Shown here in pieces: positions 46,030-56,725 of a DNA stretch of 64,000 nt. A model generated the notes under the pieces. The model was not told the DNA's origin. It worked only from the letters and a program-made list of their open reading frames with translations, and ran no database searches. This DNA is from Aquipseudomonas guryensis (GTDB lineage Bacteria; Pseudomonadota; Gammaproteobacteria; Pseudomonadales; Pseudomonadaceae). The stretch is from assembly GCF_014164785.1 (NCBI RefSeq), contig NZ_JACJFN010000001.1, forward strand, positions 1,364,001 to 1,428,000. The letters are read 5' to 3'. The position numbers were made by a program, and so were the translations under genes. Numbering within the stretch: the first letter of the stretch is position 1; each line of letters begins with the position of its first letter.

Positions 46030-46611
46030 ATGATGGACGGCAATTATCTGCCGGCCAATCCGTTCGCGGAGTGGCTGGGGCGTAGTGTGTTGAAGCTGAT
46101 GGGCTGGCGGATCGAAGGGCAGATGCCAGCGTTGGACAAGTTCGTGGTGATTGGTGCGCATCACACCTCGAACTGGGATTTCGTGATTTTCATCGCCGTG
46201 AAGTTCGTCCTGCGCCTGAATGCGCGCTGGTTCGGCAAGCACAGCATCTTTATCTGGCCTTTTACCGGGCTGCTGAAAGCCTGGGGCGGCATCCCGATCC
46301 TCCGCCATCTGCGCCTGAACATGGTCGAGCAGGCGATCCAGAACTTCCGCGACCACCGCGAGTTCATCCTGGTACTGTCGCCGGAGGGTACGCGCAAGAA
46401 AGTGGAGCGCTGGCGCATGGGCTTCTACCATATTGCCTGCGGGGCCGGCGTCCCCATCATTCCTGGTGCGCTGGACTACCGTAATCGGCGGGTGGTGATC
46501 GGCGCGCCGTTTCAGCCGACCGGCGATGCCGAGGCGGATATCAAGGCCTTGTTAGCCTTTTTCCGCCCCTATGAGCCGAAAAAGCCGGAATACGCATTCC
46601 ACGGCGATTGA
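46030..46611 (+). CDS. PlsC-like 1-acylglycerol-3-phosphate acyltransferase
   Basis: The 193-residue protein has the acyltransferase motif I GAHHTSNWDF (HX4D variant) and motif III LSPEGTRKK, with VPIIPGALDY as motif IV. It is shorter than classical PlsC and belongs to the group of soluble or peripheral acyltransferases seen across pseudomonads; the acyl acceptor may be lysophosphatidate or another lipid. AGGAAAC precedes ATG 46030. Confidence 0.88.
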   Translation: MMDGNYLPANPFAEWLGRSVLKLMGWRIEGQMPALDKFVVIGAHHTSNWDFVIFIAVKFVLRLNARWFGKHSIFIWPFTGLLKAWGGIPILRHLRLNMVEQAIQNFRDHREFILVLSPEGTRKKVERWRMGFYHIACGAGVPIIPGALDYRNRRVVIGAPFQPTGDAEADIKALLAFFRPYEPKKPEYAFHGD

Positions 46612-46694
46612 CGGCGTTCACGCTGACATTTGCGCAAGCGCTGTTATAGTTACCAGCATCGTTCTGCATAACTACATAATGAAGGACCGCAATC

Positions 46695-47033
46695 ATGAAT
46701 CTGTTTCGCACCTCCGCCGCTGTGTTGGCTTTGACCACTGGCCTGCTGGCACTGCCGGCCCAGGCGGAAGTGGTCCAGCAGAATACCAGCGGTGACCCTA
46801 CCTACACCCTCGAAGCACCCAAAGGCTATGCCATGGCCGGTGACCTGCTCGTCGCACGTCCGCTGCTGATCGGCGCCACCGTGATCGGTGCTGGCCTGTT
46901 CCTGGTCAGCCTGCCGTTCACCGCGGCTGGTGGCAATATCGGCGAAGCCGGCCAGGCGCTGGTGGTCGAACCGGGCATGGCGGCTTTCGTGCGTTGCCTG
47001 GGCTGCACCGAGAGCGGCTACAAGAAGGACTGA
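46695..47033 (+). CDS. Small exported protein with hydrophobic Gly-rich segment
   Basis: The 112-residue product has a signal peptide ([17 protein letters not shown]) and a second hydrophobic segment ([20 protein letters not shown]). Two cysteines lie near the C-terminus (RCLGC). Homologues in pseudomonads are often labelled multidrug transporter, which a protein of this size does not support. It is a single-gene unit ahead of a strong terminator. Confidence 0.8.
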   Translation: MNLFRTSAAVLALTTGLLALPAQAEVVQQNTSGDPTYTLEAPKGYAMAGDLLVARPLLIGATVIGAGLFLVSLPFTAAGGNIGEAGQALVVEPGMAAFVRCLGCTESGYKKD

Positions 47034-47049
47034 TCCTTCTTCGCAGCAG

Positions 47050-47079
47050 AAAAAAGCCGGTCATTCGACCGGCTTTTTT
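47050..47079. terminator. Bidirectional terminator
   Basis: AAAAAAGCCGGTC pairs perfectly with GACCGGCTTTTTT around ATTC, between the small exported protein gene and the convergent ggt. Confidence 0.93.
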
Positions 47080-47091
47080 GTGTCTGCCCGC

Positions 47092-48765
47092 TTATTCCCA
47101 CAACTGTGCCTGGCCGATGCCGCGCGGGTCGCTCGCCGCTTCGACCTTGCCGTCGGTCTTGTGCCAGAGCAGCACCTGCTGGTTGCCGTAGCGGCGCTCC
47201 AGCTTCTTCAGCTGGTAGCCGCGCATTTCCAAGGTGCGTATCTGGCTGGCGCTGAAGGTGTCCGGCTCATGCTCGATGACATCCGGCTGGAACTGGTGGT
47301 GGTAGCGCGGGCTGGCCGGCCACTCGCTCACCGGGCGCTCGTCCAGATAATCGAGGATGGCCAGCAGCACCATGCTGGGGATGCGGCTACCGCCTGGCGT
47401 ACCGAAGGCTGCCAGTTCGTCTGAACTCTCGATAAAGGTCGGGCTCATGCTCGACAGCGGACGCTTGCCGGCGGCCACGACGTTCGCCTGGCTGCCGCTG
47501 AGGCCGTAGGTGTTGCTGCCTTGCGGGTCGGCGGCGAAGTCGTCCATCTCGTTGTTGAGCAGGATGCCGGTGCCGGGCACGGTGAAGGCCGCGCCGAATG
47601 GCAGGTTGATCGACAGGGTGGCGGTCACCGCATTGCCGTCGCGATCCAGTACGTTGAAGTGGGTGGTGTGGTCGCCTTCGCGCCAGCTTGGCGTCGCTGG
47701 CAGGTTGCTGCTGGGCGTGGCGTTCTGCAGTTCGATGCCTTTGGCCAGACGCTGCAGGTAGTCGGGAGCCAGCAACTGGGGCAGTGGGTTGTGCACGAAA
47801 TCGGGGTCGCCGAGCTGGCTGCGATCGCGATAGGCGCGGCGCAATACCTCGACCACGTAGTGGCTGCGCTGGATCTCGCCGGCCTTGCGCCACGGCAGTT
47901 GCTGCAGCATGACCAAACTCTGCGCCAGGGCCACGCCACCGGCGGAAGGTGGCGGTGCGCTGATCAGCTCGCGGCCATCAGCCAGCGGATAGCGCAGTGG
48001 CAGGCGCTCGACGACCTGGTACTTGGCCAGGTCGCGGGCGCTCCAGATGCCGCCGGCAGCGCGGACTGCGGTGACCAGTTTCTCTGCGGTTTCTCCGCCG
48101 TAGAAACCGGCATGTCCATCACGAGCCAGACGCTCCAGGGTGCGCACCAGATCGGCCTGGCGCAGCAGACCGAACTCGGCGGGAATACGCCCTTGCTCAA
48201 GGAATATCCGCGCGCTCTCTGCGTCAGCCTGTAGAGCTTGCAAACGCCACTCGGCGCGCTCGCGATAGACCCGGTCGATGCCGACCCCATCACGGGCCAG
48301 GCGAATGGCCGGTGCCAACGAGTCGCGCAGGGGCAACTTGCCGTAGCGCTCCGCCAGCACCACCAGCGCGGCGGGTAGCCCCGGAATGGCAGCGGCCAGC
48401 GCGCCGTTCAGCGACAGTTCGCGCTGCACCTGGCCATCGCGTCGGTAGAGATCGGGGTGGGCCGCCAGTGGGGCGCGCTCACGGGCATCGAGGAAGCGGT
48501 AGGTTGGCTGCTCGCCGGCCTGGCGCAAGAGGAAGAAGCCCCCACCGCCCAGACCTGATCCATAGGGTTCGACCACCGCTAGTGCGGCACTGATGGCTAC
48601 GGCTGCATCGAAGGCATTGCCACCCAGGGCCAGGGTTTCCAGGCCGGCGACGGTGGCAGACGGGTGGGCAGTAGCGACGGCGGCTTGTTGCGGTGCAGTG
48701 GTGGCCTGGGCGCCCAGCGCACAGACCAGCAGCAGGCTAGCCAGCAGGCGGATCGGCAGAGTCAT
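47092..48765 (-). CDS. ggt: Gamma-glutamyltransferase
   Basis: The 557-residue periplasmic enzyme cleaves the gamma-glutamyl bond of glutathione. It has a signal peptide (LLASLLLVCALGAQA) and is made as a precursor that self-cleaves before a threonine in GDHTTHFNVLDRDG, giving large and small subunits. GGNAFDAAVAI, the glycine-rich GSGLGGGGFFLL and the KRPLSSMSPT pocket are conserved. ATG 48765 starts the signal peptide. Confidence 0.95.
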   Translation of the reverse strand: MTLPIRLLASLLLVCALGAQATTAPQQAAVATAHPSATVAGLETLALGGNAFDAAVAISAALAVVEPYGSGLGGGGFFLLRQAGEQPTYRFLDARERAPLAAHPDLYRRDGQVQRELSLNGALAAAIPGLPAALVVLAERYGKLPLRDSLAPAIRLARDGVGIDRVYRERAEWRLQALQADAESARIFLEQGRIPAEFGLLRQADLVRTLERLARDGHAGFYGGETAEKLVTAVRAAGGIWSARDLAKYQVVERLPLRYPLADGRELISAPPPSAGGVALAQSLVMLQQLPWRKAGEIQRSHYVVEVLRRAYRDRSQLGDPDFVHNPLPQLLAPDYLQRLAKGIELQNATPSSNLPATPSWREGDHTTHFNVLDRDGNAVTATLSINLPFGAAFTVPGTGILLNNEMDDFAADPQGSNTYGLSGSQANVVAAGKRPLSSMSPTFIESSDELAAFGTPGGSRIPSMVLLAILDYLDERPVSEWPASPRYHHQFQPDVIEHEPDTFSASQIRTLEMRGYQLKKLERRYGNQQVLLWHKTDGKVEAASDPRGIGQAQLWE

Positions 48766-48847
48766 GGCAGGCAAGTCTTGAGTGGGATTGCAGTCTGCCC
48801 GCATCACGCGGGCCCTCGGTCACTCAGTATGGACGCTCAAACCGGGT

Positions 48848-49135
<288 letters not shown>

Positions 49136-49221
49136 TTAACAAATGATGGGGAATTGTGCCGGATTGGCGGGTTGTACGCCATGCGCGGAGCGACCTGTGG
49201 CCGCCCCACGCCGTGCTGGAA

Positions 49222-50161
<940 letters not shown>

Positions 50162-50170
50162 GGACGTGCC

Positions 50171-51763
50171 TCATGCCTTGAGGCGTTCAGCCAGCAATGT
50201 GGCGAGCTTGGCGGTGAGGCCGTAAATCGACAGCTGCGGGTTGGCGCCGATGCTGGTGGGGAACAGCGAGCCGTCGTGGATCGACAGGTTCTCCAGCTGG
50301 TGATGCCGGCCCAGGCTGTCGGTGACGGCCATGCGCGGGTCTTCACCCATGGCGCAGCCGCCCATCACGTGGGCACTGCCCAGGCGGGTGCGGAACAGTG
50401 CCAGGTCCAGGCGGTCGATCAGGGCCTTGGCTTCGCCCAGACTGTTCACGTAGTCGGCATCGGCATGCAGCGGCAGCACGGCCTTGGCGCCGGCGGCGAA
50501 CTGGATTTCGGCCATGCTGTGGAAGGCCCGGCGGATGCCGTCCCAGGTGTAGTTGGTCATGCGGTAGTCGAGCACCGGCGTGCCGTCGCCGCGCAGTTCC
50601 ACCGTGCCCTCGGCGCTGTCCGGATGGAAGCCGTCGCGCATAAGCGCCAGCATCACGTTGGTGTGCGGCAGCTGCTCCATGCGCAGAGCGTTGTCGACGC
50701 CGAAGCGGCCGAGCATGGTGGCGGTAATCGCCGGTTGCAGCGGTGGTACTTCGAGCTTGTAGGACATCTGCCCGGTGGCGCCGTCTGTCCACTGGAAGTG
50801 GTCGGAGTACACCGATTGCGGGGCGCCGTAGAAGGGATTGATGACCTGTTCGAACTGCGCCGCGGAGAAGTTCACCACGTGCAGGAAGGTGCGCTTGCCC
50901 GCACGCTCATGCGGGTCCGGCGCCTGCGAGCGCAGCAGCAGGGCTGGGGTGTTGATGCCGCCGCCGGCCAGCACGTAGTGGCGTGCCTTGATCATGATAC
51001 GCCGGCCATTGGGCGCCACGCTGCGTGCATCCATGCCCAGGCACTCCAGGCCGGCGACGTGATCGCCGTCCAGCAGCAGGCGTTCGGCGCGCGCCAGGTA
51101 GAGCAGGCTGCCGCCCTTCTCCAGGGCTGCCGGGATAGTGGTGACCAGCATCGATTGCTTGGCGTTGGTCGGGCAGCCCATGCCGCAATAGCCGAGGTTC
51201 CAGCAGCCGCGCACATTGCGCGGGATGATCTTCCAGCTGTAGCCGAGTTTGTCGCAACCGGCGCTGATCACCGCGTTGTTGGCGTTCGGTGGCATCGCCC
51301 AGGGCGCGACACCCAGGCGCTGCTCCATCTGCGCGAACCAGGGTGCCATCTCTTCGGCGCTATGGCCCTTGACGTTGTGTGCCTCGGCCCAGTGCTGCAG
51401 GGTCGGTTCCGGAGTACGGAAGCTGGAGGTCCAGTTGACCAATGTGGTGCCGCCCACCGCGCGACCCTGCATGATGGTGATGGCGCCGTCCTTGCTCATG
51501 CGGCCGATGCCTTCCTGGTACAGCTGCGGGTAGGCGTCGGCTTCCTGCATCTTGAAGTCGCTGCTGGTCTTCAGCGGGCCTTCCTCGATCAGCAGCACCT
51601 TGAGTCCGGCGGCGCTGAGGATTTCGGCGGTGGTGCCGCCGCCCGCGCCGCTGCCGACGATGGCCACGTCGGCTTCCAGCAGCAGGTCTTTTTCCAGGCG
51701 CGAGCCGTCGTAGGTGATCCAGCCTTTGGCCAGGCCTTCACGGAAGATGTCAGGTACGGGCAT
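50171..51763 (-). CDS. laoA: LaoA, GMC-family long-chain alcohol dehydrogenase
   Basis: The 530-residue flavoenzyme has the FAD motif VAIVGSGAGGGTTAEILSAA (about residues 33-52), the GMC segment GRAVGGTTLVNW and the C-terminal active site region SAHVMGGCAMGED followed by GANPQLSIYGLTAKLA. In P. aeruginosa LaoA with LaoB oxidises long-chain alcohols such as 1-dodecanol from SDS or alkane breakdown to aldehydes. There is no signal peptide; export may rely on the Tat signal of LaoB. The gene is third in laoC-laoB-laoA. Confidence 0.9.
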   Translation of the reverse strand: MPVPDIFREGLAKGWITYDGSRLEKDLLLEADVAIVGSGAGGGTTAEILSAAGLKVLLIEEGPLKTSSDFKMQEADAYPQLYQEGIGRMSKDGAITIMQGRAVGGTTLVNWTSSFRTPEPTLQHWAEAHNVKGHSAEEMAPWFAQMEQRLGVAPWAMPPNANNAVISAGCDKLGYSWKIIPRNVRGCWNLGYCGMGCPTNAKQSMLVTTIPAALEKGGSLLYLARAERLLLDGDHVAGLECLGMDARSVAPNGRRIMIKARHYVLAGGGINTPALLLRSQAPDPHERAGKRTFLHVVNFSAAQFEQVINPFYGAPQSVYSDHFQWTDGATGQMSYKLEVPPLQPAITATMLGRFGVDNALRMEQLPHTNVMLALMRDGFHPDSAEGTVELRGDGTPVLDYRMTNYTWDGIRRAFHSMAEIQFAAGAKAVLPLHADADYVNSLGEAKALIDRLDLALFRTRLGSAHVMGGCAMGEDPRMAVTDSLGRHHQLENLSIHDGSLFPTSIGANPQLSIYGLTAKLATLLAERLKA

Positions 51764-51796
51764 GTCGATTCTCTTCTTATTAGGGCGTGCGCAGGC

Positions 51797-52348
51797 TTAC
51801 AGGGCATACGGCGGCGGGCCGGGATAGCCGCAATGGCCCCAGGACTCGGCGCGCGAGTACCAGGCCATCTGCACCAGTTGCAGCAGCGAGGCGTGGCCCA
51901 TGCGCAGCAGGTCCAGCGAGCTGTTCTGCCAGCGCTCGAGGAAGGTGCGGATATCGGCCGCGCTGGCATTTTCCCAACTGCCCCAGATGCCGGTCAGCGG
52001 GCCGCGGGTCACCGCCATGGCCTGCACGTCGAACAGCTGCACGGTCAGCTTGAGCAGCTCCGGCGACAGGTAGCTGAGGCTCAGGTCGATGCTTTTCAGG
52101 GTGCCTTCGATGGCGGCCGGCATGCCTTCAGCGGGCACCGCGCCCTCCAGCACCACCGGAATCAGCGCGCGCAGGAATGGCATGTCGCTCGCGCGCAGTA
52201 CCTGAAAGCCAGTGGCCGGCACGCTGGCCGAGCAACCGCTAAGGGTGGCTGTGACGCCGGTCGTGGCGAGGACGGCCGTGCCGAACAGGCCGATCTTGAG
52301 CAGGCCGCGGCGCGACAACTGTGGCGCGGCGAGGGAGGTGTCGTTCAT
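51797..52348 (-). CDS. laoB: LaoB, Tat-signal small subunit
   Basis: The 183-residue protein carries a twin-arginine signal (LSRRGLLKIGLFGTAV) followed by a hydrophobic stretch and TLSGCSAS, a lipobox-like cysteine. The body resembles the gluconate 2-dehydrogenase subunit 3 type: an Ala/Leu-rich helical domain with ending GHCGYPGPPPYAL. In the family this small subunit accompanies a GMC-type catalytic subunit. ATG 52348 is chosen; a GTG four codons earlier is possible. It lies 21 bases after laoC and 33 before laoA. Confidence 0.86.
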   Translation of the reverse strand: MNDTSLAAPQLSRRGLLKIGLFGTAVLATTGVTATLSGCSASVPATGFQVLRASDMPFLRALIPVVLEGAVPAEGMPAAIEGTLKSIDLSLSYLSPELLKLTVQLFDVQAMAVTRGPLTGIWGSWENASAADIRTFLERWQNSSLDLLRMGHASLLQLVQMAWYSRAESWGHCGYPGPPPYAL

Positions 52349-52369
52349 TGTTGTTTTCACCTCGCTGGC

Positions 52370-53800
52370 TTAGCGCACGAACAGCTTGTTGATCAGCTTC
52401 TGGATGCCGGTGCCATAGGGCGGGTAGATGAATTTGGCGGCGTTGAAGCGCTGCTTGATGAACACGCCCTTGGCCTTGCTGAAGGTCAGGAAGCCTTCGT
52501 GGCCGTGGTAGTGACCCATACCGGAGGGGCCGATGCCGCCGAACGGCATGTCGTCCTGGGCAACGTGCAGCAGGGTGTCGTTGAGGCACACACCGCCGGA
52601 GTGAGTCTCGTGCAACACGCGCTGCTGCTCGGCCTTGTCATACCCGAAGTAGTACAGCGCCAGCGGGCGCGGGCGGTCGTTGACGTAGGCGAAGGCATCC
52701 TCGATGCGTTGGTACGGCACGATAGGCAGCAGCGGGCCGAAGATCTCGTCCTGCATCAGCTTCATGTCGTCGCTGACATTCAGCACCAGGCTGTGGCTCA
52801 TACGCCGGCCCTGATCGTCGCCGAGCAGCGGGATGACCTGCGCGCCCTTGCTTTGAGCGTCGCTGATATAGCCCTTGAGGCGGCTCAGTTGGCGCTCGTT
52901 GATGATCGCGGTGTAGTCCGGATTGTTCGCCAGTTGCGGGTAGAAACGCTGCACCACGCTGCGGTAGGCGGCGATAAAGCCTTCCACGCGCTCCTGCGGC
53001 ACCAGCACGTAGTCGGGCGCCACGCAGGTCTGCCCGGCGTTCATGGTCTTGCCGAAGGCGATGCGTTCGGCTGCGTCCTGCAGCGGCACGTCGGCACTGA
53101 CGATGGCCGGCGACTTGCCGCCCAGTTCCAGGGTCACCGGCACCAGGTTGTCGGCGGCGGCGCGCATCACGTGCTTGCCGATGCTGGTGGCGCCAGTGAA
53201 TACCAAGTGGTCGAAGGGCAGGCGGGAGAACGCCTGGCCGACGTCGGCCTCACCCAGTACGACACTGACCAGGTCGGCGGGGAAGACCTTGGCCAACAGA
53301 TCCTTGACCAGCTGCGAGGTGGCCGGGGTCGACTCGCTCATCTTGATCATCACCCGGTTGCCGGCGGCGAGGGCGCCGATCAGCGGGCCGAAGGCCAGGT
53401 ACAGCGGGTAGTTCCACGGCACGATCACGCCGACCACGCCCAGCGGCTGGTAGACCACCTTGGCGCTGGCCGGCTGGAAGGCCACGCCGACGCTGCGCCG
53501 CGAGGGTTTCATCCATTTGCCCAGGCGTTTGCTGGCGTAGTCGATGCCGTGCAGGCTGGGCATGATCTCGGCCAGCAGGGTTTCGTTGGCTGCGCGGTTG
53601 CTGAAATCACTGGAGACGGCATCGATCAGCGCCTGTTTCTCGTCGAGGATCATCGCCCGCAGGGCCTTAAGCCAGGCACGGCGCTGCTCGGCGGCGGGCA
53701 TCGGGTTGCTGCGATAGGCGGCGCGCTGGGCACCCAGCAGGGGTTCCAGCTGGTTGATCTGTTGCTGGCTCTGCTGAAGGTAGGCGATATCGGCAACCAT
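52370..53800 (-). CDS. laoC: LaoC, aldehyde dehydrogenase
   Basis: The 476-residue protein is a coniferyl-aldehyde-dehydrogenase-type ALDH. The catalytic glutamate lies in TLELGGKSPAIVS and the nucleophile cysteine in NAGQTCVAPDYVL; GATSIGKHVM is the NAD-binding turn. The C-terminus is extended and basic, without a clear membrane helix. LaoC oxidises long-chain aldehydes to fatty acids, completing the LaoAB reaction. It is the first gene of the operon, transcribed from the operator region shared with laoR. Confidence 0.92.
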   Translation of the reverse strand: MVADIAYLQQSQQQINQLEPLLGAQRAAYRSNPMPAAEQRRAWLKALRAMILDEKQALIDAVSSDFSNRAANETLLAEIMPSLHGIDYASKRLGKWMKPSRRSVGVAFQPASAKVVYQPLGVVGVIVPWNYPLYLAFGPLIGALAAGNRVMIKMSESTPATSQLVKDLLAKVFPADLVSVVLGEADVGQAFSRLPFDHLVFTGATSIGKHVMRAAADNLVPVTLELGGKSPAIVSADVPLQDAAERIAFGKTMNAGQTCVAPDYVLVPQERVEGFIAAYRSVVQRFYPQLANNPDYTAIINERQLSRLKGYISDAQSKGAQVIPLLGDDQGRRMSHSLVLNVSDDMKLMQDEIFGPLLPIVPYQRIEDAFAYVNDRPRPLALYYFGYDKAEQQRVLHETHSGGVCLNDTLLHVAQDDMPFGGIGPSGMGHYHGHEGFLTFSKAKGVFIKQRFNAAKFIYPPYGTGIQKLINKLFVR

Positions 53801-53842
53801 GACGGCATCCTCACGAGGTGGAGTGAAAAGACAGATGCCATT

Positions 53843-53862
53843 TTTAGAGTAATTGCTCTAAA
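53843..53862. promoter_or_regulatory. Probable LaoR operator
   Basis: TTTAGAGTAATTGCTCTAAA is a 20-bp palindrome with a single mismatched pair (9 of 10 positions per arm) centred in the 143-bp gap between divergent laoC and laoR. Size and symmetry are typical of TetR-family operators. It would allow one repressor to control both directions. Confidence 0.75.
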
Positions 53863-53943
53863 GTGTCAAATAGTCTGCTGTCCGGTCGTCAGATGACCCA
53901 CAGTTCTGTACTTTTAGTTTCTTTCCGCCTGTCGAACCGAACC

Positions 53944-54609
53944 ATGGCCCCGAAGAACAAAACCCGCGAGCGCATCATCGAAGCCAGCCTGGAGCTGTTC
54001 AACGCCCAGGGTGAGCGCAGCGTGACCACCAATCACCTCGCCGCGCACCTGGGGATTTCGCCGGGCAACCTGTATTACCACTTCCGCAACAAACAGGCGA
54101 TCATCGCTGAGCTGTTCGCCCAGTACGAAAGCCGCGTCGACATGTTCCTGCGCCGCCCCGACGGGCGCGCATTGACGGTGGAGGACAAAACCTTCTACCT
54201 GGAGGCGCTGCTGGCGGCGATGTGGCACTACCGCTTCCTCCACCGCGACCTGGAACACCTGCTGGAAACCGACCCCGAGCTGGCCGCACGCTATCGGGAG
54301 TTCGCCCGCCGCTGCATGGCCAGCGCCACCTCGGTTTACCAGGGCTTCGTCGAAAGCGGCATCCTGGACATGAATGACGAGCAGGTCGAGGCGCTGACCT
54401 TCAACAGCTGGATCATCCTCACCTCCTGGGTGCGCTTTCTCTGCTCGATCCGCAGCAACCCTGGCGACCTCAGCGAAGAGCTGATGCGGCGCGGTATCTA
54501 TCAGGTGCTGGCGCTGGAAAGCGGCCACGTCAGCCCGGCCGCGCGCCCGGCGGTGACGGCCCTGCTGCAGCGCCTGCATGTGCCGCTGGAGCAGGTGTTG
54601 GGTGGCTAA
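53944..54609 (+). CDS. laoR: LaoR, TetR-family repressor
   Basis: The 221-residue protein has an N-terminal TetR helix-turn-helix (VTTNHLAAHLGISPGNLYYHF, residues about 24-45) and a helical ligand domain. In P. aeruginosa LaoR represses the lao genes and responds to long-chain alcohol-derived ligands. ATG 53944 gives the usual short N-terminus (MAPKNKTRERIIEASLELF); the frame runs back to 53863, but that stretch overlaps the laoC promoter region. The gene ends six bases from the convergent ugd stop. Confidence 0.9.
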   Translation: MAPKNKTRERIIEASLELFNAQGERSVTTNHLAAHLGISPGNLYYHFRNKQAIIAELFAQYESRVDMFLRRPDGRALTVEDKTFYLEALLAAMWHYRFLHRDLEHLLETDPELAARYREFARRCMASATSVYQGFVESGILDMNDEQVEALTFNSWIILTSWVRFLCSIRSNPGDLSEELMRRGIYQVLALESGHVSPAARPAVTALLQRLHVPLEQVLGG

Positions 54610-54615
54610 GGCCTG

Positions 54616-55782
54616 CTAGTCGCAGCCAAACAGGTCGCGGCTATAGATCTTCTCGGCAACATCCTGCAGGGCCGCGCTCATGCGATTGCTGAGAATCACA
54701 TCGGCCTGGCGCTTGAACTGCTCGAGATCGTGGATGACCAGCGAGCCGTCGTACTCGGCCTGCTCCAGCGTCGGTTCGTAGATAAGGATCTCGATGCCGC
54801 GGCTCTTCAAGCGTTGCATGACGCATTGGATGCTGGAGTCGCGGAAGTTGTCCGAGCCACTTTTCATGATCAGGCGGAAGACGCCGACGGTACGTGGCTG
54901 GCGCCTGAGGATGTCCTCGGTGATGAACGCCTTGCGCGTGCTGTTCGACTCGACAATCGCGTGGATCAGGTTCTGCGGGATGTCGCAGTAGTTGGCCAGC
55001 AGCTGCTTGGTGTCCTTCGGTAGGCAGTAGCCGCCATAGCCAAAGGAAGGGTTGTTGTAGTGATTGCCGATGCGCGGGTCGAGGCCGACGCCCTCGATGA
55101 TCTGCCGGCTGTCCAGGCCATGGGTGGCGGCATAGGTGTCCAGCTCGTTGAAGTAGGAAACGCGCATGGCCAGGTAGGCATTGGCGAACAGCTTGATAGC
55201 CTCGGCTTCCGTGGCGTCGGTCAACAGAACCGGTACGTTCTGGGTGATTGCGCCCTGTTGCAGCAGCTCGGCGAATAGCTGGGCGCGGTTGGAGCGCTCG
55301 CCGACCACGATGCGTGACGGGTGCAGGGTGTCATGCAGGGCGCGTCCTTCACGGAGAAACTCCGGTGAGAAAATGAGCTGGTCACAGCCCAGGCGCTGGC
55401 TGGTTTTCAGGGTGTAGCCCACCGGCACCGTCGACTTGATGACCATCACCGCGTCCGGGTTGATGGCCATGACATCGTCGATCACCGTTTCGATGGACTG
55501 GGTGTTGAAACAGCCGGTCTGCGGGTCATAGTCCGATGGCGTGGCGATGACCACGTAATCTGCCCCGGCATAGGCGTCCTGCTTGTCCAGGGTGGCGCGG
55601 AAGTTGAGCGGTTTGTCGCGCAGGTAGCGTTCCAGCTCGGCGTCGGCAATCGGTGACTCCCGGCGATTGAGCATCGCGACCTTGCGTGCGTCGATATCCA
55701 GGGCGACCACTTCATGCTGCTGGGCGAGCAATACGGCGTTGGACAGGCCGACGTAGCCGAGACCGGCAATCGCAATCTTCAT
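54616..55782 (-). CDS. ugd: UDP-glucose 6-dehydrogenase
   Basis: Ugd oxidises UDP-glucose twice to UDP-glucuronate. The 388-residue protein has the NAD motif [15 protein letters not shown], the active-site lysine region [20 protein letters not shown] and the catalytic cysteine in [14 protein letters not shown]. This is the shorter enterobacterial/Vibrio type. It is downstream of the glycosyltransferase gene with a 12-base gap and opposite the UDP-xylose synthase gene. Not part of the lao locus; it appears to be inserted between laoR and the YheT gene. Confidence 0.93.
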   Translation of the reverse strand: MKIAIAGLGYVGLSNAVLLAQQHEVVALDIDARKVAMLNRRESPIADAELERYLRDKPLNFRATLDKQDAYAGADYVVIATPSDYDPQTGCFNTQSIETVIDDVMAINPDAVMVIKSTVPVGYTLKTSQRLGCDQLIFSPEFLREGRALHDTLHPSRIVVGERSNRAQLFAELLQQGAITQNVPVLLTDATEAEAIKLFANAYLAMRVSYFNELDTYAATHGLDSRQIIEGVGLDPRIGNHYNNPSFGYGGYCLPKDTKQLLANYCDIPQNLIHAIVESNSTRKAFITEDILRRQPRTVGVFRLIMKSGSDNFRDSSIQCVMQRLKSRGIEILIYEPTLEQAEYDGSLVIHDLEQFKRQADVILSNRMSAALQDVAEKIYSRDLFGCD

Positions 55783-55794
55783 CAGGCACGCACC

Positions 55795-56706
55795 TCAGTC
55801 ACGCAACCGTCCGAACAGACCGGTCAGCAAGCCCCTCGGCGTTTCAGGCAGAACCCGTACGCAGGTCTTCCTGGCGCCGAACAGGGCGTATCGGCGGCGC
55901 TTGGCGATCTCGATCGACAGGTTGCGCCGTTGTCCGTCGAGCATGCTGAGGTCATTTGTTTGCAAGCGGATGACAAAGGTCTGGGGGCGCGCCTTGTGCT
56001 GTTTCAGCTGTTCGCTGATGGTGCTCAGCATGAACTGGCGGGTGGCAAACGGGATATCGCGCACGCCATTGCGCAGCAGGTGGGTCTTGGCTTTCACATA
56101 GCAGCTGTTGATCAGACTCTGGATCTGGATGTTCTTGATGGCGTGAAAGGTGGTGCGCTCGGTGTCGGCGTGATTGATCGGCTCAACAAACGCGTGCGGG
56201 TAATAGTCGGCTTGTGCCTGGCTTTGCAGGGGCAGCCTGGCGTAGAGGTCAATGTCTTCACCACCCCAGCCGCGGAACGCTTCGTCATAGCCGCCAATGG
56301 TATTGAAGTCTTCGCGTGTGCAGATGAAGGTGCCGGCTATTTCCTGTAGTTGTTTGCCGTTCTCGCGGCTGGCGCGATAGAAATGATGGTTTTGCAGGTT
56401 TTCCTGCATCCAGACCAGCCAGTCTTCTTTTATTTTTATATCGGCATCGATAAAACACAGCCAGGGCGATGAAGTATTGGCTGCGCCTATATTGCGCGCA
56501 CGCGGCAGGCAAAAGCCGGGATCGTCATTGACGCGGATAACTTTAACGTTGGGGAAGTTTTCTTCGACCCAGTCCCCTGTATTGTCAGGGCAGCCATAAT
56601 CAACCAGAATTATTTCCGCCGGCGATTGTGCAACAAGACTCGGCAATGTCTGCTTTATATGATGCAAGCGGCCTTTGCAGGTGGTCACGAAGGCGATCGG
56701 ATACAT
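55795..56706 (-). CDS. Family 2 glycosyltransferase
   Basis: The 303-residue protein is a GT-A fold glycosyltransferase: the N-terminus reads [20 protein letters not shown], the metal-binding DxD is in [13 protein letters not shown], and [16 protein letters not shown] is the galactosyltransferase-type C-terminal motif (Glyco_transf_7C). No transmembrane helices are obvious, so it may act on a cytoplasmic lipid-linked acceptor. ATG 56706 starts immediately opposite the UXS gene, with 19 bases between starts. The base composition is AT-richer than its surroundings. Sugar donor and acceptor cannot be told, though UDP-glucuronate or UDP-xylose is the obvious candidate donor from context. Confidence 0.88.
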   Translation of the reverse strand: MYPIAFVTTCKGRLHHIKQTLPSLVAQSPAEIILVDYGCPDNTGDWVEENFPNVKVIRVNDDPGFCLPRARNIGAANTSSPWLCFIDADIKIKEDWLVWMQENLQNHHFYRASRENGKQLQEIAGTFICTREDFNTIGGYDEAFRGWGGEDIDLYARLPLQSQAQADYYPHAFVEPINHADTERTTFHAIKNIQIQSLINSCYVKAKTHLLRNGVRDIPFATRQFMLSTISEQLKQHKARPQTFVIRLQTNDLSMLDGQRRNLSIEIAKRRRYALFGARKTCVRVLPETPRGLLTGLFGRLRD

Positions 56707-56725
56707 AAATTTCTCAGGAATGAAT

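Noticed and set aside
46695..47033. Multidrug transporter
   Set aside because: A 112-residue signal-peptide protein with one further hydrophobic segment cannot form a transporter of known type.
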